A stretch of DNA of 44,832 nt, from the IMG/VR virus record IMGVR_UViG_3300025645_000015, positions 1-44,832 of that record; one strand, written 5' to 3'. Of the stretch, positions 16,160 to 23,557 are shown one piece after another. Position 1 is the first letter of the stretch, and each line of letters opens with the position of its first letter. The translations under genes and the position numbers were made by a program. The stretch is from a virus. The notes under the pieces are model-generated. The model made no database searches and was not told the DNA's origin. It saw only the letters and a program-made list of their open reading frames with translations.

Positions 16160-16436
16160 GTTAATTAATTATTTTGGTGTTGGTGTTGGTGTTGGAGGTG
16201 GAACAGTTCAAGTTGCAGCCTCGCAAATACATAACAACCCAATTGTTGACGCTTGCGCAAATGCTGCACCGGATTGGATAGTGTACGCGCCAATCGTTGG
16301 GGTGGTGTCGCTTGTTATTAAAAACGCTGCCGATTTTATTTTTAGACGTATCGAGCATAAACACAAAATGCGTGAGATAAATGAAGATAATATTCGCAAG
16401 AAACAAACATTGGATAAGTCGGTGGATTCAGAGTGA
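16110..16436 (+). CDS. Putative holin
   Basis: Starting at ATGA (16110), the product is 108 residues; an inner ATG at 16149 would give 95. It has two hydrophobic segments: a Gly/Val-rich one (YFGVGVGVGGGTVQVA) and WIVYAPIVGVVSLVIKNAADF. A highly charged C-terminal tail follows. This is the form of class II phage holins. It overlaps the hydrolase gene downstream by 56 bases. Confidence 0.6.
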   Translation: MNLLRAISDHGNPMLSKLINYFGVGVGVGGGTVQVAASQIHNNPIVDACANAAPDWIVYAPIVGVVSLVIKNAADFIFRRIEHKHKMREINEDNIRKKQTLDKSVDSE

Positions 16437-16842
16437 AACATGGTCGCGTTGGTCCCATGTTGGCATAGTTGATGGCGATTATGTAATCGAGGCAAAAGGT
16501 ATTGCTGTTTGGCCTATGTTGCTAGTATTGCTAGGATTGAAAAAGAATTCAATAAAACTTGGTGGCGTAGTTGAAACGCCTATTAGTGAGTTTTTAGAAA
16601 AGTATAAAATGGTTCGATATGCCTATCTCGATGGCGACATAGAAAGAGCTAGGGCGCTTGTCGGAAAAGCAATGTTCGACCCTTGGGGCTTAATCGGTAT
16701 ATACCTAAAAAAGCGCATAGACTGTCATGACAAATTCTTTTGTGCAAAGCTTGTGGCTTATTGCGCCACCCACTATAGAGACAGGTTTATACATCGAGCC
16801 ACTGCTCAACGAATACTTGAAATAAGTAGGGATGAAGAATGA
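16381..16842 (+). CDS. NlpC/YiiX-like cysteine hydrolase
   Basis: The 153-residue protein shows the permuted NlpC/P60 (YiiX/YebB) pattern: SRWSHVGIVDGDYVIEA near residue 25, supplying the catalytic His in the SHVGI motif, and a later FFCAKLVAYC segment, supplying the catalytic Cys. Such enzymes hydrolyse amide or ester bonds in peptidoglycan or lipoproteins. It lies between holin and M15 endolysin and may be a second lysis enzyme. Overlap with the holin gene is 56 bases. Confidence 0.6.
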   Translation: MKIIFARNKHWISRWIQSETWSRWSHVGIVDGDYVIEAKGIAVWPMLLVLLGLKKNSIKLGGVVETPISEFLEKYKMVRYAYLDGDIERARALVGKAMFDPWGLIGIYLKKRIDCHDKFFCAKLVAYCATHYRDRFIHRATAQRILEISRDEE

Positions 16843-17186
16843 CACACTCATTAGGTGATAAACAAAGGTTATTTACAAGACTTGTATCTGACTTGCTAAA
16901 CTTTATTCACACAAGAGGTTATGAGGTTACTTTTGGTGACGCATACAGAGATACCAGATTGCATGGTGAATTAGGCGTCAAAATTGCTTACGGTCACAAA
17001 AATAGCTGTCATAAAATTAGATTGGCTATTGACCTTAATTTATTTAAAGATGGCGTGTATCTAACAACAGATAAAGACCATGAACCAATTGGTTTATATT
17101 GGGAATCTCTAAACCCATTGTGCCGCTGGGGCGGAAGGTTTAAAGACGGAAATCATTATTCTTTAGAGCATAATGGGAGTATGTAA
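16839..17186 (+). CDS. M15-family peptidase endolysin
   Basis: The 115-residue protein has the compact M15 (VanY/L-alanyl-D-glutamate peptidase) layout: FGDAYRDTRLH near residue 32, SCHKIRLAIDLNLF near residue 57 supplying zinc ligands His and Asp, and GNHYSLEH at the end supplying the last His. It should cut the peptide stems of peptidoglycan at lysis. It overlaps the hydrolase and 3TM holin genes (ATGA, ATG overlap). Confidence 0.8.
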   Translation: MTHSLGDKQRLFTRLVSDLLNFIHTRGYEVTFGDAYRDTRLHGELGVKIAYGHKNSCHKIRLAIDLNLFKDGVYLTTDKDHEPIGLYWESLNPLCRWGGRFKDGNHYSLEHNGSM

Positions 17187-17638
17187 TGGACTTAAACCCA
17201 CTATCCGCACTTTTCGACATTGGCAAAATAGCCATTGAAAAAATATGGCCTGACCCTACAAAACAGGCAGAGCAACTATTTAAACTTGAGGAACTAAGGC
17301 AAAAGGGTGATTTGGCAGAGCTTAACGCTCATGTGCAATCACTAACTGGGCAGCTTGAAATAAACAAGGTTGAAGCCGGTCACGCTAGTATATTTGTAGC
17401 AGGCTGGCGTCCATTTGTGGGATGGTGCTGTGGATTTGCGTTATTGTATGCGTCAATACTTGAGCCTTTAATGCGGTTCATTGCGACCATGTTCGGATAC
17501 GCTGGCACATTCCCAATCATAGACACAAACACGACAATGCAAGTATTGCTTGGCATGCTTGGTCTAGTTGGCGCCAGAAGCTACGAAAAGAAAAATAAGG
17601 TGCAAAGAGATAGTTTAAAGGCTAACTCAAACCCCTAA
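17186..17638 (+). CDS. 3TM holin
   Basis: The 150-residue protein matches the Holin_3TM form: PLSALFDIGKIAIEKIWPDP at the start, a helical region, then GWRPFVGWCCGFALLYASIL, a second segment around EPLMRFIATMFG and a third around MQVLLGMLGLVGARSYEK. The C-terminus is basic. It permits endolysin release. It is the last rightward gene of the tail/lysis operon. Confidence 0.8.
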   Translation: MDLNPLSALFDIGKIAIEKIWPDPTKQAEQLFKLEELRQKGDLAELNAHVQSLTGQLEINKVEAGHASIFVAGWRPFVGWCCGFALLYASILEPLMRFIATMFGYAGTFPIIDTNTTMQVLLGMLGLVGARSYEKKNKVQRDSLKANSNP

Positions 17639-17813
17639 GGCTATGCCCCAATAACATCATTTTGTTTTTGATTGCTTTAACGGGTACGCCCGTCTGCTTT
17701 TCGATATCAGACAGTTTTGTTTTTGCTTTAACCAAATCGACAACACGTCTTAGTATCTTCTCGTCATTGAACTTTGGCTTGTTGGATTTTCTGTTCCATG
17801 TTGGTTTGTTCAT
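17622..17813 (-). CDS. Small putative HTH protein
   Basis: The 63-residue, strongly basic protein has GGAG upstream and overlaps the previous stop (ATGA). Residues 20-55 (ILRRVVDLVKAKTKLSDIEK, then TGVPVKAIKNKMMLLG) read as a helix-turn-helix of the sigma/transposase type. It is the last gene of the leftward arm and converges on the 3TM holin, overlapping it by 17 bases. DNA binding is inferred. Confidence 0.5.
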   Translation of the reverse strand: MNKPTWNRKSNKPKFNDEKILRRVVDLVKAKTKLSDIEKQTGVPVKAIKNKMMLLGHSLRGLS

Positions 17814-18034
17814 TTTGGCGGCTCCGGTAATGGCATCCAGTGGGTCGGGCTTGTAGATGCAAATTTACACCAAAAATTTATAGTATTGCCTGCCTCAAAG
17901 TCATCTATGTAAACAGTATGGTCGCCAATTTTACCAAAGCAAATAACCTCAACACTATTGTAGTTTAGATTTTTATCAACCATTTCTTGTTTAGTTATTG
18001 GCAATCTATCCTTAACGCTTATCCATTCACTCAT
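17810..18034 (-). CDS. DUF551-family protein
   Basis: I set the start at ATG 18034 because AAGGTGG precedes it; a longer frame from 18076 lacks such a site. The product of 74 residues starts MSEWISVKDRLP and ends THWMPLPEPPK, the two conserved ends of DUF551 (PF04448). These small proteins are common in phages and have no known biochemical role. Confidence 0.8.
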   Translation of the reverse strand: MSEWISVKDRLPITKQEMVDKNLNYNSVEVICFGKIGDHTVYIDDFEAGNTINFWCKFASTSPTHWMPLPEPPK

Positions 18035-18203
18035 GAAAATCCACCTTATCAATAGCCAAGCATTCGGCCTCGTCAATATCCAATCCAGACATTTCTAAAT
18101 AGTTAGAAAACTGGTCGTAAGCGTTACCCATCAATACCCCGTTCGATGTAGTAAACTTTTGTTCTTTGTTGTTGATTATGCATGTGCAGCTGAATTCGGT
18201 CAT
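18027..18203 (-). CDS. Small hypothetical protein
   Basis: The 58-residue product starts at ATG 18203, overlapping the previous stop by ATGA, and ends at 18027 over the start of the DUF551 gene. It begins MTEFSCTCIINNKEQKF and has an acidic C-terminal half. Coupling at both ends argues for a real gene. Function unknown. Confidence 0.6.
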   Translation of the reverse strand: MTEFSCTCIINNKEQKFTTSNGVLMGNAYDQFSNYLEMSGLDIDEAECLAIDKVDFHE

Positions 18204-18700
18204 TTTGCATTCCTTAGCAAACTAACATCAAAGTTAGATTCTATAAATTTAATTGCTAGTTTTTGATTAACTCCATTGCCTAGTTTTGTATAAATAACTT
18301 TTAAATCGTCATCTGAAAAATTAACGCATAGGTATGATTTAAACCCACGTTTAAACCAGTTTTTCCAGTACGGTGTAACATGTTTATGAGCACTACGAGA
18401 AACCCACTCTATAAATTTTCGCTTAAAGTTTATTTCAATCTCATCAGCTTCAAGACTAAGCAAATCGTAAAGCATAAAATAAACGTTATTTTTAGGCTCT
18501 ATTATTAATTCATAAATATCATTAATATAACAGCTATCAAAATATATACTTAATTGCTCAATGCATTCCTCTATTTTTTTATGGTGATTTAACTTTCCGA
18601 TAGGTACATATTCAAGGTCTTCATACCCTGATTTTTCGTACGTTTTCGGCTTAGACATAGAAAAGCTTAAAGTGCACTCTCCGCTAGTTTGTATACTCAC
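18200..18700 (-). CDS. Hypothetical protein
   Basis: The frame is open from ATG 18712, but GTG at 18700 forms a GTGA overlap with the preceding gene and has GGGTGG in front, so I prefer it (166 residues). The protein is mixed alpha/beta with a KLNHHKKIEECIEQL segment and an aromatic-rich middle (WKNWFKRGFKSYLCVNF). I do not recognise a family. Confidence 0.55.
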   Translation of the reverse strand: MSIQTSGECTLSFSMSKPKTYEKSGYEDLEYVPIGKLNHHKKIEECIEQLSIYFDSCYINDIYELIIEPKNNVYFMLYDLLSLEADEIEINFKRKFIEWVSRSAHKHVTPYWKNWFKRGFKSYLCVNFSDDDLKVIYTKLGNGVNQKLAIKFIESNFDVSLLRNAK

Positions 18701-18816
18701 AACGCCACCCATTCATTTCTGATAACTTCATTAACTTGCGAGACTGTTAAACCTTCACGGTTTGCAATCCATTCAATTGTACGGCCGTTGAGCCAGTGGT
18801 TTAGGATGCTTTTCAT
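18697..18816 (-). CDS. Small HTH-like protein (39 residues)
   Basis: ATG at 18816 overlaps the stop of the next upstream gene (TAATG). The 39-residue sequence, MKSILNHWLNGRTIEWIANR and on, reads as a helix-turn-helix (IEWIANREGLTVSQVNEVI). It may be a truncated or mini DNA-binding protein. No other domain is present. Confidence 0.5.
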   Translation of the reverse strand: MKSILNHWLNGRTIEWIANREGLTVSQVNEVIRNEWVAL

Positions 18817-19181
18817 TATTCAAGTCTCCTTAATTGTCTTTGTTGTTTCATATCTTTAAATTTATTACAAAAACCAATTACGTCATTTGATAAAAATAAC
18901 CTTCTTGGTTGGACAAATGTTTCTTTATTATCGACTGGCTGAATCATTGATGGCTTATGATGATGCAATTCTTTTTTTATTGTATAAAAGAACGAATAGC
19001 GAAATGCACCTTCTTTTACAATAAAAGACTTTATATCATTTCCTTTAAACTTAACCCATTCACATATAATTTCTATTGATTCAACATCATAAAAAACAAT
19101 AGGCTCAGATTGACGCAGGGTTTCAAGGTCATTCCAGCTTATTGAAGTTATCTCTTTACCTATAAGTTCTGTTATTTTCAT
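18816..19181 (-). CDS. Hypothetical protein
   Basis: The 121-residue protein starts within the stop of the preceding gene (ATGA). It begins MKITELIGKEITSISWNDLE and has the look of small phage proteins with an N-terminal ELIGKEI strand, as in DUF-type accessory genes. The C-terminus is basic (DMKQQRQLRRLE). Function unknown. Confidence 0.55.
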   Translation of the reverse strand: MKITELIGKEITSISWNDLETLRQSEPIVFYDVESIEIICEWVKFKGNDIKSFIVKEGAFRYSFFYTIKKELHHHKPSMIQPVDNKETFVQPRRLFLSNDVIGFCNKFKDMKQQRQLRRLE

Positions 19182-19357
19182 TTAAGTTCACTTTCTTTGC
19201 TGAATAACCAGCTTCTGCTAACAATAATGTAATTCGATTTTCCAGATAAATGCTGTAATCCAGCATCGCGCAATACTTCGTTTTTTATAAACAAAAAGAA
19301 GCTGTCAGTCGAATTCAACTCTTTTTTAATTTCTTCTAACGCTTCTGCTTTAGTCAT
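19178..19357 (-). CDS. Small hypothetical protein
   Basis: The 59-residue gene is the first after the dyad promoter at 19381-19419. It begins MTKAEALEEIKKELNSTDS and ends in a TGA that overlaps the next ATG. The pattern is an amphipathic helix followed by a short beta region. No family is recognised. Confidence 0.55.
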   Translation of the reverse strand: MTKAEALEEIKKELNSTDSFFLFIKNEVLRDAGLQHLSGKSNYIIVSRSWLFSKESELK

Positions 19358-19380
19358 AATGCAACCCGTTAATTTCCCAA

Positions 19381-19419
19381 ATCATACCACTATTATTCTT
19401 CTTTAGTGGTATGACCAGT
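19381..19419 (-). promoter_or_regulatory. Dyad promoter, leftward
   Basis: Read on minus: ACTGGTCATACCACT (19419-19405), 18 bp with GTG at positions 15-17, then TATGAT (19386-19381). It drives the gene at 19357. The dyad lies inside the 3' end of the small membrane-protein gene at 19393-19497 and encodes its TGHTT residues. Confidence 0.7.
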
Positions 19420-19497
19420 GTTTAGCTCTTCGCCTATTTCAAGCCACTCCAAAATTAACCAGATTAATAGCAGCAATATAAAGTAGTTAAGCATCAT
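19393..19497 (-). CDS. Small single-TM protein
   Basis: The 34-residue product starts at an ATGA overlap with the preceding gene. Its first 20 residues, MMLNYFILLLLIWLILEWLE, form one membrane helix; the rest is acidic and then carries TGHTTKEE encoded by the dyad operator. Coupling and composition argue for a genuine membrane micro-protein. Role unknown. Confidence 0.55.
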   Translation of the reverse strand: MMLNYFILLLLIWLILEWLEIGEELNTGHTTKEE

Positions 19498-19850
19498 TCA
19501 CCTAACTTTAATGGTAGTGGGGTAATAGCGTCTAATATTCCTCGAATTCTGTTATATAGAAGCTCACCGTCTATACTGGTTATTGTATGTCCTGCTCCAA
19601 TTTCTAGCTCAAGCGAGTCATTTAACGCCATAGAAATGCAATTTCTCAAATTATTCATATCTATTGGCTCACACTGGCTTTGTGTGCGGGTGTTTTGTGT
19701 ATCTTTTCTGATGTACTCGATTACTGATGCGCCTATGCACTCTGCTGTCTCATTGGCTTCGATTTCATTTGAAAATCCACTTGGGTAAGAGTTGTCATTC
19801 TCACCATTCAAGACATATATAATTTTTGGCGGTACAAAAATCTCACTCAT
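19494..19850 (-). CDS. Hypothetical protein
   Basis: The 118-residue protein is coupled to both neighbours (ATGA overlaps). It starts MSEIFVPPKIIYVLNGEN and continues with an acidic segment (NEIEANETAECIGASVIEYI) typical of small phage proteins that span a beta strand and a helix. The C-terminal part is separate and less conserved-looking. Function unknown. Confidence 0.55.
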   Translation of the reverse strand: MSEIFVPPKIIYVLNGENDNSYPSGFSNEIEANETAECIGASVIEYIRKDTQNTRTQSQCEPIDMNNLRNCISMALNDSLELEIGAGHTITSIDGELLYNRIRGILDAITPLPLKLGE

Positions 19851-20092
19851 TCGTCACCGCCTTGGATGGTGTAGGGTAATAGTGATTTATTTGTAAACTT
19901 TCCTTCTGATGCGTCAGAAACGGCATCCATAACATCTACGCTTGCATCATGAACACCTAATATTTGGTAAAGCTCAGCAAATAGGTATTTAATTCTTGTC
20001 ATGACAACTGATACGTAAAGCCAGTGATAAATTGATATTGCTAATGCGCCACATAAAATGCCAAGTAAAAAATTATTAATGAATTCCATCAC
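19847..20092 (-). CDS. Hypothetical membrane protein
   Basis: The 81-residue protein has one hydrophobic helix near the start (NNFLLGILCGALAISIYHW), then a cytoplasmic-looking polar region. It is coupled to both neighbours by ATGA overlaps. Function unknown. Confidence 0.55.
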   Translation of the reverse strand: MMEFINNFLLGILCGALAISIYHWLYVSVVMTRIKYLFAELYQILGVHDASVDVMDAVSDASEGKFTNKSLLPYTIQGGDE

Positions 20093-20523
20093 TTCACCCC
20101 TTCGCGTAGTTGTTTTGCTTGCTGCGTTAATGCACTTGCAGCATTATCTAGAATAATCTCAACCGCTTTTAATTCCTCAAAAACCAAGTCATGATCTTCT
20201 TGCGAATAACTACCATCGCTTAAATGATTTAACACTGTTACTGAGTCAGATTTTTTAAATCTAAAGGAGCTTAATGCTAAAGATTGTTGCTCAAGGTTGT
20301 GGGCTTGTAGTAACTGCTGAACCTTACCTTCCATTTCAGACCAATTAGAAACCCACCCAAACCCGTCAATATAACCAGTTTCATCAGCTATTTGATGAGC
20401 AACTATTACATCCTTTAGTTCACTATTTTCTTTCTCAAGCTCAGCAATTTTAGCCTTAAGACTTGCAATCTCTTTATCCGCTACCGTTTCAAATAATGGT
20501 AAATCATGGTGATATTCATTCAC
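20089..20523 (-). CDS. Coiled-coil protein
   Basis: The frame is open to 20583, but I choose GTG at 20523 because GGGGGAG lies 6-7 bases upstream and the gene at 20516-20629 occupies the upstream part. The product is about 144 residues. Residues 15-45 contain KEIASLKAKIAELEKENSEL, a clear leucine-zipper-like coiled coil; this form is common in phage accessory proteins of unknown role. Confidence 0.55.
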   Translation of the reverse strand: MNEYHHDLPLFETVADKEIASLKAKIAELEKENSELKDVIVAHQIADETGYIDGFGWVSNWSEMEGKVQQLLQAHNLEQQSLALSSFRFKKSDSVTVLNHLSDGSYSQEDHDLVFEELKAVEIILDNAASALTQQAKQLREGVK

Positions 20524-20629
20524 AATCATCTCCCCCAAATCTTCTTCTATTTCGCTCACGTTCGTATTCTGCATCATCTTCATCCCACTCAGGCGGATAG
20601 TCGTTTGGTGGTATTGGGCTGTAGTTCAT
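20516..20629 (-). CDS. Small acidic/basic protein
   Basis: The 37-residue frame starts in an ATGA overlap with the gene at 20626-20823 and begins MNYSPIPPNDYPPEWDEDDA, followed by an Arg/Glu-rich helix. Proline-rich openings of this kind occur in small phage genes. It overlaps the coiled-coil ORF in another frame, which is why that gene is likely to start later. Confidence 0.5.
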   Translation of the reverse strand: MNYSPIPPNDYPPEWDEDDAEYERERNRRRFGGDDCE

Positions 20630-20823
20630 TCAATCACCCCGCCAGCTTCAATAAATGCTTTTTCAAATTCGACTGACAATGAACTGGCAACAATAAAAAC
20701 CCGCTGATTGTTTTTTTCGAGTTCAATATTCCCGCTCTCTTCATTAAATCCCGCATCACTGAACAGCACGCTTCCACATGAAGTCACCAACATGTAACCT
20801 GCGCTTAGTTTAATTATTTGCAT
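20626..20823 (-). CDS. Hypothetical protein
   Basis: The 65-residue protein is the first gene behind the dyad promoter at 20854-20892. It begins MQIIKLSAGYMLVTSCGS and is a predicted small beta/alpha protein. It shares an ATGA junction with the next gene. Function unknown. Confidence 0.55.
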   Translation of the reverse strand: MQIIKLSAGYMLVTSCGSVLFSDAGFNEESGNIELEKNNQRVFIVASSLSVEFEKAFIEAGGVIE

Positions 20824-20853
20824 CTCATCCGCTCCTTAATTAATTTCCCACTA

Positions 20854-20892
20854 ACTATAAACTACTTTTTATCTGCATGTGGTATGACCAGT
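20854..20892 (-). promoter_or_regulatory. Dyad promoter, leftward (no GTG)
   Basis: Read on minus: ACTGGTCATACCACA (20892-20878), 18 bp, TATAGT (20859-20854). The last dyad base deviates and the spacer ends AGTT without the GTG found at the other 12 sites. It is placed right after the stop of the gene at 20892. Confidence 0.65.
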
Positions 20893-21104
20893 TATACATC
20901 ATCGCTAAATTCCCACAAAACACCATTTATTCGTGAGCCTTGCCCAGCTTTATTGTGTTTGCAGTAGAGTAAAACCTTTTTGTAGGCATCGCGTTCTTTT
21001 TTCAGCGAATAATTATCAGCAAGAAGCTTTCTATATTCTTCGATTTGCAATTCAACCAATTCAATTAGTTGTTTTTTATTGTACGACTCGATGTTGTTAA
21101 TCAC
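20892..21104 (-). CDS. Hypothetical coiled-coil protein
   Basis: The start is GTG in a GTGA overlap with the previous stop and with GGGGGAA in front. The 70-residue product is helical with a heptad-like pattern (LIELVELQIEEYRKLLADN). It ends with VLWEFSDDV. Function unknown. Confidence 0.55.
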   Translation of the reverse strand: MINNIESYNKKQLIELVELQIEEYRKLLADNYSLKKERDAYKKVLLYCKHNKAGQGSRINGVLWEFSDDV

Positions 21105-21331
21105 AATTCCCCCAACTTATCATTAGTACTATCAATAACCATTTCCAAATAACGCTCAATAGACTTGAGCGCGTCGTCGTTATGCTCGTGTTTAGCTATC
21201 ACGCTGACAGTCTCGTTAAGCGCATCTAGCAGCCCGTCGATTAATATGAGTGACTTGGACAGCTTAATGTCGTTTAGCGCAAATTCACGCTGTAGGTGCG
21301 CTAATTTGGCTCTGGTTTGGTGTGGGGTCAT
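21101..21331 (-). CDS. Hypothetical helical protein
   Basis: The 76-residue product is almost wholly helical (SLILIDGLLDALNETVSVIA). It is the first gene behind the dyad promoter at 21364-21401 and is coupled to the gene at 20892. Function unknown. Confidence 0.55.
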   Translation of the reverse strand: MTPHQTRAKLAHLQREFALNDIKLSKSLILIDGLLDALNETVSVIAKHEHNDDALKSIERYLEMVIDSTNDKLGEL

Positions 21332-21363
21332 TTTTTATTCATCCTCTCTACTAATTTCAAACC

Positions 21364-21401
21364 AATATACACACTTTTTAGCGTTAAGTGGTCTTACCAG
21401 T
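21364..21401 (-). promoter_or_regulatory. Dyad promoter, leftward
   Basis: Read on minus: ACTGGTAAGACCACT (21401-21387), 17 bp with GTG at 15-17, TATATT (21369-21364). The dyad lies inside the last codons of the resolvase gene, encoding its C-terminal TGKTT, so it is both coding and regulatory. Confidence 0.7.
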
Positions 21402-21857
21402 GATTACACCCAAGTATCCAAAATAAGCAGCTGATCGGCTATCTTCATTACTGGAACCTTTCCAGCCAGTAACGCGCTCAAACTCTTTTTTCTGTATCTG
21501 GCTTTTCCACATCGGGCTAACTGGGTGACGAACTATTTTAATGTCGAAATATTCCGCTATTCGTTCAATCTCAGTTTGAACCTGTTTGCATTTTCCGACT
21601 GACTCGGATTTTTTGCCCATAACCGCCTTGCTGTCTCGTCGATTGTAATTAAACGCGCTCGACTTGTTGCCATTTAGGTTTTCAATGTGGAGTTCGATGT
21701 CAATCCATAACTCTTTAGATGAACTTGATTCGACTTTCATCATCAAATAAATATCAATCAATGGCATGCTCCTGCATTCTATTAGTTCGCCACCTTTGTA
21801 TATTGCAACCCCTGATTTGTCGGCATCCGGATCGCATCCGATTATTATTTTTGTCAT
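21384..21857 (-). CDS. RuvC-like Holliday junction resolvase
   Basis: The 157-residue protein has an RNase H-fold RuvC pattern: IIIGCDPDADKSGVAIY with a catalytic Asp near residue 9, an acidic strand (LWIDIELHIEN) near residue 50, and SSNEDSRSAAYFG near residue 138 with the C-terminal acidic residues. It should resolve recombination or packaging branches in phage DNA. It is in the recombination cluster with SSB and exonuclease. Confidence 0.75.
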   Translation of the reverse strand: MTKIIIGCDPDADKSGVAIYKGGELIECRSMPLIDIYLMMKVESSSSKELWIDIELHIENLNGNKSSAFNYNRRDSKAVMGKKSESVGKCKQVQTEIERIAEYFDIKIVRHPVSPMWKSQIQKKEFERVTGWKGSSNEDSRSAAYFGYLGVITGKTT

Positions 21858-21891
21858 TGCAAAACCTTAGCGCCCGAAGGCGCGATTGTTA

Positions 21892-22305
21892 TCAGAATGG
21901 GATTGAGTCGTCGTCAAAGTCGATGTCTGGAGTTGTGTTTGATGGGGGCTTGTTTTGTTGTTGCGGCTGGCTTGCTGGCTTTTGTTGCTGGCTTCCGCTG
22001 TCATAATTAATATAAACCAACTTAGCATCTTGGATAACCAATTTAGCTTTGTAGTCTTTATTTGAATCATCAATTATTAATCCGGTTCCAGATATTGAAA
22101 TTATAGAACCTTCAATTAATGCGGACTCATAAAAATTAACTTGTGCATCTTTTGCAAACAAAGCAGCCTCGTAGTTTGTCCACTCGTCTTTTTTATCTTT
22201 GAAATTGTAGTTTTTTTCACCTACGCTAACAAAGAAAGTTGAACCGTTTTGATTGTCGTATCGTCTAGCGGCTTTGTTTAATTTACCTGTTACTGTGTGA
22301 CTCAT
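21892..22305 (-). CDS. ssb: Single-stranded DNA-binding protein
   Basis: The 137-residue protein has an OB-fold-like N-terminal part, a Gln/Pro-rich linker (about residues 105-120) and the diagnostic acidic tail DIDFDDDSIPF, which in SSB proteins binds partner enzymes. It sits with resolvase and exonuclease genes. The OB fold itself is inferred; the tail is clear. Confidence 0.85.
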   Translation of the reverse strand: MSHTVTGKLNKAARRYDNQNGSTFFVSVGEKNYNFKDKKDEWTNYEAALFAKDAQVNFYESALIEGSIISISGTGLIIDDSNKDYKAKLVIQDAKLVYINYDSGSQQQKPASQPQQQNKPPSNTTPDIDFDDDSIPF

Positions 22306-22655
22306 TACTCACAATCTCCATATTCACTATCATCAAAAAATTCTTTTGTTTCTGGATTGAATAAATCCACTATAATTCCTTTCCACTTGGCTTTAGTGAT
22401 AAACCCATAAAACCCAGTAATTTCAACGCCTGACCTCAATAGCGCCAATTGAATGTCATGTTGGTTTGTTTCAAATGACATTACATCCTGCCTATGCCTA
22501 AACAAAACAATATCAATGTCTTTTCTGAATCCATCCTTATAAAGAAGCCCACCAGTTAACGCGGGGAATATCCCAAGCCCTTTAAGGTTTTCATAAAGAA
22601 TTTTGCATAACGCCATACCTTGATATGACGACGTCTCAATATTAATATCACTCAT
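22305..22655 (-). CDS. Nucleotidyltransferase-like protein
   Basis: I use ATG 22655 (MSDINIETSS, GGAGA upstream), giving 116 residues; a longer frame starts at 22682 without support. The segment GGLLYKDGFRKDIDIVLFRH resembles the GG-x(8-11)-DxD core of polymerase-beta-type nucleotidyltransferases, with D-I-D as the metal pair. A third acidic residue may be IVDLFNPE near residue 100. The reaction is unknown; it could be a degenerate or minimal NTase. Confidence 0.5.
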   Translation of the reverse strand: MSDINIETSSYQGMALCKILYENLKGLGIFPALTGGLLYKDGFRKDIDIVLFRHRQDVMSFETNQHDIQLALLRSGVEITGFYGFITKAKWKGIIVDLFNPETKEFFDDSEYGDCE

Positions 22656-23277
22656 CTGGATTATCTCCAAAAAAATCATCATCTGATTGTTGTTCGATTA
22701 ATTTAACTGAATTCAACTTGTCGATTTGTGACTGTGTTAAATCCGCTGTTTTCTGCAAAAACGTAACGATACTGTCAACCGTTGATTTGCCAGTTTCAAT
22801 GGCTGTCTTCATCTTATCGAATTGCGCATTAAATTTATCGTCCGGCCAAACTGCGCGTTGTTTTTGTTCAGTGCGTTGTTCAATCTTTAACGGCTCAATA
22901 ATGTAAGTCGTTTTTTTGTGCTTCGACTCGTTCATTGATACCGATTTAGTTTTATCAATGTGTGACAATCCACAGATACGGATACCGCCGACCTCTTTGC
23001 CTGACCATTTTACATTAGGGTCATTGTACACGCTCATGGTGCGCCCAATCCATTGATTAGCATCAACACCCCATAGCCCTGCTAAGACCTTTCTCATTGA
23101 CTTACACGGCTTATACGGACGACCTTCACCGCCTTCATAGTCAATTACAATCGGTTGATCGTCAGAGTTTAATAATTTAACTCCGGTAACATTTAAAATC
23201 ATGTTGTTACCGATTAAATCATCAGCGTTTAACTGGTCACTCTTTGTCAATATTGTATGACTGATATCTAAAGTCAT
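22648..23277 (-). CDS. Conserved phage protein of the recombination cluster
   Basis: I start at the second ATG (23277, MTLDISH) because GAGG lies at the proper distance; the first ATG at 23286 overlaps that site. The product is about 209 residues, with GKEVGGIRICGLSHID and a helical, acidic C-terminus (DDDFFGDNPDE). It lies between SSB-side genes and the exonuclease. A recombination or annealing accessory role is inferred from the neighbourhood only. Confidence 0.5.
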   Translation of the reverse strand: MTLDISHTILTKSDQLNADDLIGNNMILNVTGVKLLNSDDQPIVIDYEGGEGRPYKPCKSMRKVLAGLWGVDANQWIGRTMSVYNDPNVKWSGKEVGGIRICGLSHIDKTKSVSMNESKHKKTTYIIEPLKIEQRTEQKQRAVWPDDKFNAQFDKMKTAIETGKSTVDSIVTFLQKTADLTQSQIDKLNSVKLIEQQSDDDFFGDNPDE

Positions 23278-23278
23278 T

Positions 23279-23557
23279 TTATGCATCCTCTTTAATTGTG
23301 AACATATTTCTCTTTAATACTCTGTTGTCATCGAATCTTTCAAAGTAATCCGCATCATCATCTGACTGACCACTTAAAAAACTTGGAAACTGATAAACAA
23401 AAAACGATCTGATTGAAATTAATCTATTTATAAAATTAATATCGTCATCAGTAGGGTCGTCGTCCATTTGCTGCAAAAACAGCTCCTCAAAATTATCTAC
23501 AGCTTTAACAACAAAGTAATTGCGCTTAACTATCCACTCACTTTTAGGGCATTCCAT
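23279..23557 (-). CDS. Hypothetical protein
   Basis: The 92-residue protein begins MECPKSEWIVKRNYFVVKA and is acidic in its middle. It starts just after the exonuclease stop behind GAGGATGCATAA, the same string that ends this gene, so two successive junctions are near-identical. Function unknown. Confidence 0.5.
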   Translation of the reverse strand: MECPKSEWIVKRNYFVVKAVDNFEELFLQQMDDDPTDDDINFINRLISIRSFFVYQFPSFLSGQSDDDADYFERFDDNRVLKRNMFTIKEDA

